NCBI GenBank assembly: GCA_018623875.1
Contig: JAAZUZ010000127.1
Coordinates: 1-5,035, forward strand
Direction: 5' to 3'
DNA: 5,035 bases
DNA from: Synechococcus sp. HW_metabat.21
Lineage (GTDB): Bacteria; Cyanobacteriota; Cyanobacteriia; PCC-6307; Cyanobiaceae
Position 1 is the stretch's first letter; each line of letters opens with the position of its first letter. Under the pieces are notes generated by a model, which worked only from the letters and a program-made list of their open reading frames with translations, had not been told where the DNA came from and searched no databases. The translations under genes were made by a program, and so were the position numbers. Below, piece after piece: positions 1 to 5,035 of this stretch.

Positions 1-1311
<1,311 letters not shown>

Positions 1312-1387
1312 CAAAAAGCAGTCGCTGGGTGGATGACGGATAACCGCCATTGAGGGCCAATGTTCCGCATCAACCAGTCCCGTCAAG

Positions 1388-1401
1388 GTTTCATTTGATA
1401 C
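1388..1401 (-). promoter_or_regulatory. Possible NtcA-binding site upstream of amt
   Basis: Read on the minus strand the sequence is GTATCAAATGAAAC. This fits the minimal NtcA core GT-N10-AC and differs from the consensus GTA-N8-TAC at one base (AAC instead of TAC). NtcA, the cyanobacterial CRP-family nitrogen regulator, is known to activate amt genes. The site lies 77 bases before the chosen start codon. I see no good TA-N3-T -10 box at the usual distance of about 22 bases downstream, so the site may be accidental or may act with another promoter. Confidence 0.35.
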
Positions 1402-1480
1402 CAATTCGCAATTCCATCAGCGAAGGCGAACAAGGCGGCAGAACGTGAGTGAAGGAAAAACGTTCAATCCATCACACTTA

Positions 1481-1486
1481 ATATTA
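1481..1486 (-). promoter_or_regulatory. Candidate -10 box of the amt promoter
   Basis: TAATAT on the minus strand matches the cyanobacterial -10 pattern TA-N3-T and would start transcription near 1474, giving an amt leader of about 160 bases. No good -35 hexamer lies 17 bases upstream, as is usual for activator-dependent promoters. The 15-bp palindrome at 1511-1525 is 25 bases upstream and centred at about -44, close to the class II activator position. Because TAATATTA is itself a palindrome, the same bases could serve the plus strand. Confidence 0.4.
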
Positions 1487-1510
1487 CAAAAGCAACAAAA
1501 AGAGGCATTT

Positions 1511-1525
1511 TGTTCACCATGAACA
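1511..1525. promoter_or_regulatory. 15-bp perfect palindrome, candidate operator
   Basis: TGTTCA-CCA-TGAACA has two perfect 6-bp arms and a 3-bp spacer. The inner GT...AC pairs recall NtcA or other CRP-family sites, but the spacing is GT-N9-AC, one base shorter than the NtcA consensus GT-N10-AC, so another dimeric regulator is equally possible. The palindrome sits in the AT-rich core of the divergent region, near the activator position for a minus-strand start at about 1474. For a plus-strand start at about 1491 it would be downstream of the start, in a repressor position. Confidence 0.4.
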
Positions 1526-1568
1526 TTCTTATTCGGCTAGAAATGCATCAGAAGGACAAAACGTTGAG

Positions 1569-1592
1569 GGAGCCCCCTCTGGGCCTGGCTCC
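1569..1592. other. GC-rich hairpin upstream of the DUF4278 gene
   Basis: GGAGCC (1569-1574) pairs with GGCTCC (1587-1592), and CCC (1575-1577) can stack on GGG (1581-1583) with a small bulge. No T-run follows on either strand, so it is unlikely to be an intrinsic terminator. It could be a leader structure if the downstream gene is transcribed from the AT-rich core, but it may have no function. Confidence 0.25.
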
Positions 1593-1678
1593 ACCGGAAG
1601 TAGCCCACCGCAAGGCGAAGCAACGCTCCTTCCCACGAAGCGGACAACCCACCGACCCTTCGAGGCCCGATCACCACC

Positions 1679-1894
1679 ATGAGCAAACTGCTATATCGCG
1701 GCGTCAGCTACGACACCGCCAACCACGAACAGCCCGCCGCCACCCCCGTTGAGCACGCTTACCGGGGCCAGCACTTCGAGGCCCCTCTCCGCCACGAAGC
1801 CGCTGCTGTCGACACCGCCGTTGATCTGAAGTACCGAGGTCACCACTACCACCACCGCCGGGCGGAAGCTGAGGCCCAGGTCAACCAGGGCTGA
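1679..1894 (+). CDS. Small DUF4278 family protein with three YRG motifs
   Basis: A 71-residue protein of unknown function. It opens with YRGVSY (residues 6-11), the hallmark of DUF4278, a small-protein family found mainly in cyanobacteria. The YRG core recurs as YRGQHF (28-33) and YRGHHY (52-57), spaced 22 and 24 residues apart, so the protein looks like three short repeats joined by Ala/His/Glu-rich linkers. It is His-rich near the C-terminus (HHYHHRR, 55-61). There is no signal peptide or membrane segment, so it is probably cytoplasmic. The ATG at 1679 places the first motif near the N-terminus, as is typical. No Shine-Dalgarno sequence precedes it. The gene is divergent from amt and is followed by a stem-loop and a strong terminator. 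The family assignment is by motif. No biochemical role is known to me. Confidence 0.8.
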   Translation: MSKLLYRGVSYDTANHEQPAATPVEHAYRGQHFEAPLRHEAAAVDTAVDLKYRGHHYHHRRAEAEAQVNQG

Positions 1895-1895
1895 T

Positions 1896-1931
1896 CGCGG
1901 ACAAAACCAAATCTTTTGATTTTGGTTCGCG
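1896..1931 (+). other. Imperfect stem-loop after the DUF4278 gene
   Basis: CGCG (1896-1899) and AACCAAA (1905-1911) can pair with TTTGGTT (1921-1927) and CGCG (1928-1931), with unpaired bases on the 5' side and a 9-base loop that may close further. It begins one base after the stop codon. No T-run follows, so it is probably an mRNA 3'-end stabilising structure or part of a two-hairpin terminator region together with the strong hairpin at 1953. Confidence 0.45.
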
Positions 1932-1952
1932 TTGATACATCAGCATCCCGCG

Positions 1953-1981
1953 CCTCCCCCTGCAATAGGGGGAGGTTTTTT
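1953..1981 (+). terminator. Strong intrinsic terminator
   Basis: A perfect 9-bp GC-rich stem, CCTCCCCCT (1953-1961) with AGGGGGAGG (1967-1975), has a 5-base loop GCAAT and is followed directly by six T's (1976-1981). This is a textbook Rho-independent terminator for plus-strand transcription, most simply ending the DUF4278 transcript 58 bases after its stop codon. On the minus strand no T-run follows the stem, so it should not stop transcripts from the right. It ends only 7 bases before the start codon of the next plus-strand gene, and its 3' arm contains GGAGG. Confidence 0.9.
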
Positions 1982-1988
1982 ATGGGCC

Positions 1989-2207
1989 ATGGACATCACC
2001 TTGACGTCCGTCGGAGCGAGCTACAACCTCAAGCACCGCAGCGTCTTGGGAATGCTCTGGCTGCAGACCCACTTCGCCGATGACACCTGGGAGCTGATTT
2101 GCTCCGGCAAAGTGAATCTGGATCGAGAGAGCAGCGAGAGCCTCTATGCCGACGCCACCGCGGCCGGCCTCAGCGTCTCCATGGTCCCCAGCGTCGTTTT
2201 GAACTAG
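1989..2207 (+). CDS. Conserved-looking hypothetical protein, 72 residues
   Basis: I do not recognise a named family. The sequence starts MDITLTSVGASYNLKHRSVL and contains a mixed hydrophobic/acidic core (GMLWLQTHFADDTWELI, residues 21-37), then a Ser/Glu-rich stretch and a hydrophobic C-terminus (VSMVPSVVLN). It lacks a transmembrane helix or signal peptide and looks like a small soluble alpha/beta protein. Balanced amino-acid composition, unlike the His/Arg/Gly-rich shadow frames nearby, supports it being real. The frame is open upstream to 1932, but that would place the start inside terminator DNA, so I chose the ATG at 1989. GGAGG at 1971-1975 lies 13 bases before this ATG, a long but possible Shine-Dalgarno spacing. 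There is no room for an ordinary promoter after the terminator. The gene converges on the CaCA exchanger gene with 12 bases between the stop codons. Confidence 0.65.
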   Translation: MDITLTSVGASYNLKHRSVLGMLWLQTHFADDTWELICSGKVNLDRESSESLYADATAAGLSVSMVPSVVLN

Positions 2208-2219
2208 GGCGCCGCAATC

Positions 2220-3335
2220 TCAGCCTGGGGCTTTGCGCTGTTGCCGCCAACGCAGGGAGGTCCAGGTCAGGAACACGAGCACGAGCGGCAGGACTGCCAC
2301 CAGGACAAACAGCCTGAATTCATCGATTCCCGGTGCCGCCGTGCTGCTCATGATCTGTTCGGTCAAATAGAGGCCGTAGGCCCCAAGCAACAGCCAACCT
2401 TCCAACCGGTTGATCACACCGCCACTCCAGAAAATCGGCAGGCATGCCAGGGTCGTCAGCACCATCACAGGGAAGTCGCGGCTGAGGAGCTCCGGGCTTA
2501 CGAGGAGCCCGTCCTGACCCGAGAGCAACGAACAGAGCCCAAGGATCAGCAGCTGGTTCAGCAGGTTGCTTCCCACCACGTTGCCGATCGCCAAATCCGC
2601 CTTACCCCGATAGGCGGCCACCAGGGAGGTCACCAGCTCAGGCATTGAGGTCCCGGCCGAGACAATCGTCAATCCGATCACCGCCTCGCTGACCCCCAGG
2701 CTTTGGGCGGCCGCAATCGCTCCTTTGACCAGCACCTGGGAGCCCACCACCAGCAGCGCCAGGCCGACGGCCAACTTGAACAGGGCCAACGGGGTGGTGG
2801 AAGCGCCTTCAGCATCGATGTCATCAAGACCTTCCTCTTGGTCTTCCCGGGCCGATCGGACTTCCCACACCAGGGTGATCACCAGGGCCGTCAACAGGGC
2901 CAAACCCGCAACCCAGTTGAAACTCCCTGAAGAGGCCATGGCCCACGTGGCCATCGACACCGCAAGCAATAGGGGCACATCACGCCGCACCAAGCGACTG
3001 CGCACCCGCAGGGACGTGATCGCGGCGCTGGCACCCAGCACCACCATCACGTTGAAGATGTTGGAGCCCAGCACATTGCTCACGGCAATCGAATCACCGC
3101 CTGAGCTGCCCTGAAGCGTCGAGAGCAGGCTCACGAACAACTCAGGGGCGCTGGTGCCAAAGGCAACCACCGTCAGACCAATGACGATTTGGGGGATACC
3201 AAGCAGCAGCGAGAGCGCCACGGCCCCTGCCACGAACAACTCACCCCCACCAAAGAGGAGCAAGATGCCGGCCACGATCTCCAGGAAGGTGAGGGCGTCA
3301 GGCATGGCCAGCAGCGGACTGGCCCAATTGTGCAC
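2220..3335 (-). CDS. CaCA-family Na+(or H+)/Ca2+ exchanger, YrbG-like
   Basis: Inner-membrane cation/Ca2+ exchanger of 371 residues, about the usual length for prokaryotic members, which expels Ca2+ in exchange for Na+ or H+. The two inverted alpha-repeats are clear. Alpha-1 has GLTVVAFGTSAPE (53-65) and NVLGSNIFN (87-95). Alpha-2 has GLTIVSAGTSMPE (221-233) and GNVVGSN (251-257). The transport acids E65 and E233 are both present. A strongly acidic loop (about 164-176) joins the halves, as in this family. About ten membrane segments are visible, with a final hydrophobic helix (about 340-358) and a basic tail. Alpha-1 has Ser86 where Gly commonly precedes Asn. The start is GTG at 3335. An ATG at 3305 (MPDALTF) would give a 361-residue protein beginning closer to the first helix. 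AGGAG at 3352-3356 is 16 bases before the GTG, too far to decide. The gene lies 26 bases after the DUF389 gene, so co-transcription is likely. The ion coupled is not readable from sequence. Confidence 0.93.
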   Translation of the reverse strand: MHNWASPLLAMPDALTFLEIVAGILLLFGGGELFVAGAVALSLLLGIPQIVIGLTVVAFGTSAPELFVSLLSTLQGSSGGDSIAVSNVLGSNIFNVMVVLGASAAITSLRVRSRLVRRDVPLLLAVSMATWAMASSGSFNWVAGLALLTALVITLVWEVRSAREDQEEGLDDIDAEGASTTPLALFKLAVGLALLVVGSQVLVKGAIAAAQSLGVSEAVIGLTIVSAGTSMPELVTSLVAAYRGKADLAIGNVVGSNLLNQLLILGLCSLLSGQDGLLVSPELLSRDFPVMVLTTLACLPIFWSGGVINRLEGWLLLGAYGLYLTEQIMSSTAAPGIDEFRLFVLVAVLPLVLVFLTWTSLRWRQQRKAPG

Positions 3336-3361
3336 AGAAGAGCCGAAATGTCTCCTGAGCG

Positions 3362-4459
3362 TTAAGCCGGCGGTGCCGGGGCCGTCACCGGAGGAGTCGG
3401 AGGGACCGAGGCCGGCTCAACCGATTCTGCCGCCAGCTCCTTGGGTTCCTCCACCGGGATCGGCTCCGGGTTGGGCTCGGTTTCAGGACCGATCACATCG
3501 ATCGAAACCCGCTGAACCAGAAGGCGATAGCGGAATTTCTGGGTCTTATTAATGAAGTCCTGAACAGCCGCAACCTGCTTGGGGGTCGGCAAGTTCGGCC
3601 GGCTCACCCGCACTGCCGCCTTGATCAAGGGCGGGTTCTGGGTCCAATCGATCTTGACGTCGGTGAGCTCCGAATCCCGCCCCAGGGTGATCGTGCGTTG
3701 ACGCAGGCTCTCGGTAATCGCCCGCTCCACCTCTTCCAGGGCTTGCCGCTGCTGCGCTTGCCCCAGCAGCGTCACAAAACCACCGGTCAGCGGAATCAAA
3801 AGCAAGCCGGTCAGCAGCAAGCTGACCAAACCCATCTGGCTGCGGAACAGCTGCTGGCGCAGGCTCGCCTGGGTGGCCACCAACGTCAGTAAGCCCCCGG
3901 ACAGGATGCCAAGCAGGTTCGCGGCAAACAGCAAAGCCGCCCCCTTGGCGGGGTCCCACTCCTGAAGAGCCAGCAGCAATCCGAGCACGCAGACCGGCGG
4001 AACCAGGGCGACCGCGATGGCCGTTCCCGCCACGGAGGAGACCGCCTCCGGCTTGAGGCGGCCATAGGTGGCCACCGAGCCGGCCACCAAGGCAATCCCC
4101 AAATCCAAGAGGTTTGGGGTGGTGCGTCCGAGCACTTCATCGCCCAGCACAGGCAGATGGGCCACCAACCCCAGGGCCGCTGAGGTCAACACCGTGATCG
4201 CCACCCCCACGGCCAGGGTCAGGAGGGCCCGGCCCACCAACCGCAGTTGTCCGTCCAAAATCGCGAAGGAGGCACTGCGTAGGGGCAGGATCCAGGGGGC
4301 AATCAACATCGCCCCGATCACGACCGCAGCGCTATCAGCCAACAGGCCCAACGTGGCGATCAAGCTCGCCGCCACGGTCAGCACGACGAAGGACTGATCC
4401 AGGCGCGCTTCCCGCTCAAAGCTGGCTTCCAGGGCCGCCAGGCTGGTGGGCTCGCCCAT
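3362..4459 (-). CDS. DUF389 family membrane protein with Pro-rich tail
   Basis: A 365-residue polytopic membrane protein of the uncharacterised DUF389 ('hydrophobic domain') family. The hallmark GLLADSAAVVIGAMLIAP is at residues 38-55, followed by further hydrophobic segments at about 75-100, 117-132, 142-165, 172-196 and 209-233. GRLKPEAVSSVAGTAIAVAL (133-152) and VPP (153-155) match the second conserved block. After the membrane part comes a soluble domain (about 234-323) that is predicted helical and then alpha/beta, as in the longer DUF389 proteins. The last 40 residues (325-365) are dominated by Pro, Glu and Ala and look disordered. The ATG at 4459 is the only ATG after the in-frame stop upstream. 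It has no clear Shine-Dalgarno sequence. The gene is probably first in an operon with the CaCA exchanger and is divergent from bicA. A transporter or channel role is only inferred. Confidence 0.9.
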   Translation of the reverse strand: MGEPTSLAALEASFEREARLDQSFVVLTVAASLIATLGLLADSAAVVIGAMLIAPWILPLRSASFAILDGQLRLVGRALLTLAVGVAITVLTSAALGLVAHLPVLGDEVLGRTTPNLLDLGIALVAGSVATYGRLKPEAVSSVAGTAIAVALVPPVCVLGLLLALQEWDPAKGAALLFAANLLGILSGGLLTLVATQASLRQQLFRSQMGLVSLLLTGLLLIPLTGGFVTLLGQAQQRQALEEVERAITESLRQRTITLGRDSELTDVKIDWTQNPPLIKAAVRVSRPNLPTPKQVAAVQDFINKTQKFRYRLLVQRVSIDVIGPETEPNPEPIPVEEPKELAAESVEPASVPPTPPVTAPAPPA

Positions 4460-4570
4460 GGGTCGCGCGAAGGTCGTGACCTCACAATGCCTGATTCGCC
4501 AACCCGCTGCCGGCCTAGCCCCAAATGATTCGGCTCAGGCGTAGCGTTTTGGCCCACCACCGCAGCGGTT
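4460..4570. promoter_or_regulatory. Divergent promoter region of DUF389-CaCA operon and bicA
   Basis: These 111 bases must hold promoters for both directions. No strong -35/-10 pair stands out. TAGCGT at 4542-4547 is a weak -10 for bicA. The heptamer TGATTCG occurs twice on the plus strand, at 4492-4498 and 4526-4532 (34 bases apart), and GCCTGA (4489-4494) is the inverse of TCAGGC (4535-4540). These could be binding sites of one regulator shared by both genes, for example a LysR-type carbon regulator, but the motif match is too short to name one. Confidence 0.5.
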
Positions 4571-5035
4571 ATGGCCTCGGCGTCGACCTCCCCACGAGCG
4601 TCAAGCTTTCGCCTGCTGAATCAGATCAGCACCAACAACATCAAAGGTGATCTCTTCGGCGGTGTCACCGCTGCGGTGATCGCCCTGCCCATGGCCCTGG
4701 CCTTCGGCGTCGCCTCTGGCGCCGGTGCGGCCGCCGGCCTCTGGGGCGCCGTGCTGGTGGGCCTCTTTGCGGCCCTGTTTGGCGGGACCCCGAGCCTGAT
4801 CTCGGAGCCCACCGGTCCGATGACCGTGGTGATGACGACCGTGATTGCGAGCTTGACCGCTCGCAATCCCGAGCACGGGCTGGCCATGGCCTTCACCGTG
4901 GTCATGCTCGCGGGCGTCTTTCAGATCGCCTTTGGCCTGCTGCGGCTCGGTCGCTACGTCACCCAGATGCCTTACACGGTCATCTCGGGCTTCATGAGCG
5001 GGATCGGCCTGATCCTGATCATCCTCCAGCTGGGC
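4571..5035 (+). CDS. bicA: BicA-type SulP bicarbonate transporter, 3' part beyond window
   Basis: The first 155 codons of a SulP-family permease. BicA is the low-affinity, high-flux Na+-dependent HCO3- transporter of the cyanobacterial CO2-concentrating mechanism, located in the plasma membrane. By memory the N-terminus is very close to the Synechococcus PCC 7002 protein: GDLFGGVTAAVIALPMALAF (26-45), GVASGAGAAAGLWGAVLVG (46-64), LFGGTPSLISEPTGPMTVVM (69-88), GVFQIAFG (115-122) and MPYTVISGFMSGIG (133-146). The TM1 and TM3 region around SEPTGPM, which helps form the substrate site, is intact. Full-length BicA has roughly 560 residues, so the remaining membrane core and the C-terminal STAS domain lie outside the window. 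The ATG at 4571 leaves a 25-residue Ser-rich cytoplasmic lead before IKGD. It has no Shine-Dalgarno sequence. Other SulP subfamilies (sulfate transport) are the alternative but fit less well. Confidence 0.9.
   Translation, partial: MASASTSPRASSFRLLNQISTNNIKGDLFGGVTAAVIALPMALAFGVASGAGAAAGLWGAVLVGLFAALFGGTPSLISEPTGPMTVVMTTVIASLTARNPEHGLAMAFTVVMLAGVFQIAFGLLRLGRYVTQMPYTVISGFMSGIGLILIILQLG

Larger units (their letters stand above)
1312..1678. other. Gene-free divergent intergenic region (amt / DUF4278 gene)
   Basis: These 367 bases separate the divergent amt (minus) and DUF4278 (plus) genes. The middle (about 1450-1560) is clearly more AT-rich than the flanks, as expected for promoters. It holds an NtcA-like site at 1388-1401, the palindromic AT box TAATATTA at 1479-1486 (a possible -10 on either strand), a 15-bp perfect palindrome at 1511-1525, and a hairpin at 1569-1592. 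A weak inverted repeat, GAACGT (1441-1446) and ACGTTC (1460-1465), would lie early in an amt leader. I see no convincing protein-coding gene. An open frame from 1510 has no recognisable protein features and overlaps the DUF4278 gene out of frame. Confidence 0.7.

Noticed and set aside
1312..1350. In-frame upstream ATG at 1350 as the amt start
   Set aside because: It would add 13 residues before the basic signal-peptide region without a ribosome binding site. The ATG at 1311 gives an N-terminus more like cyanobacterial Amt proteins. It cannot be excluded.
1510..1752. 80-residue plus-strand open frame starting in the intergenic region
   Set aside because: It begins at a TTG inside the palindrome, has a low-complexity basic translation and overlaps the DUF4278 gene in another frame.
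1982..2083. ATG 6 bases after GGAGG, giving a 33-residue reading frame (MGHGHH start)
   Set aside because: The spacing from GGAGG is ideal, but the peptide is short, Arg/Pro/His-rich and looks like the out-of-frame shadow of the 72-residue gene. A leader peptide role is imaginable but unsupported.
2241..3552. Plus-strand open frames of 75-135 residues across the CaCA exchanger and the end of the DUF389 gene
   Set aside because: They are antisense to strong membrane-protein genes and have Gln/His/Arg/Pro-rich translations without motifs.
4601..4905. Two minus-strand open frames of 91 and 94 residues near the right edge
   Set aside because: Both are antisense to the clearly recognisable bicA N-terminus.

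Overview
The window looks like the chromosome of a GC-rich unicellular picocyanobacterium of the marine/brackish Synechococcus-Cyanobium type. The evidence is a cyanobacterial-style Amt ammonium transporter, a BicA-type SulP bicarbonate transporter, a small protein with the cyanobacterial DUF4278 'YRG' motif, and promoters mostly without Shine-Dalgarno sequences. I assign this from protein sequence recognised by eye. No database search was possible.

Layout from left to right. (1) Positions 1-1311, minus strand: most of an ammonium transporter (amt), with its C-terminus cut off by the window edge. (2) Positions 1312-1678: a 367-base gene-free stretch holding the amt leader and promoter. It contains an NtcA-like site (1388-1401), a TAATAT box (1481-1486) and a perfect palindrome (1511-1525). 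(3) Positions 1679-2207, plus strand: a 71-residue DUF4278 protein, a stem-loop, a strong intrinsic terminator (1953-1981), and then a 72-residue unknown protein starting only 7 bases after the terminator. (4) Positions 2220-4459, minus strand: a likely two-gene operon, with a DUF389 membrane protein first and a CaCA-family cation/Ca2+ exchanger second, 26 bases apart. (5) Positions 4460-4570: a divergent intergenic region. (6) Position 4571 to the end, plus strand: the first 155 codons of bicA.

Functionally this is a transport neighbourhood: ammonium uptake at one end, Na+-dependent bicarbonate uptake at the other, and a probable Na+(or H+)/Ca2+ exchanger with an uncharacterised DUF389 protein between them. 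A link between the exchanger operon and BicA through the Na+ gradient is possible but is inference from adjacency only. I see no mobile element, CRISPR array, tRNA or rRNA. Nothing here is clearly a new system. The features most worth a second look are the terminator placed directly in front of the 72-residue gene, the amt control region, and the DUF389-CaCA-bicA arrangement.
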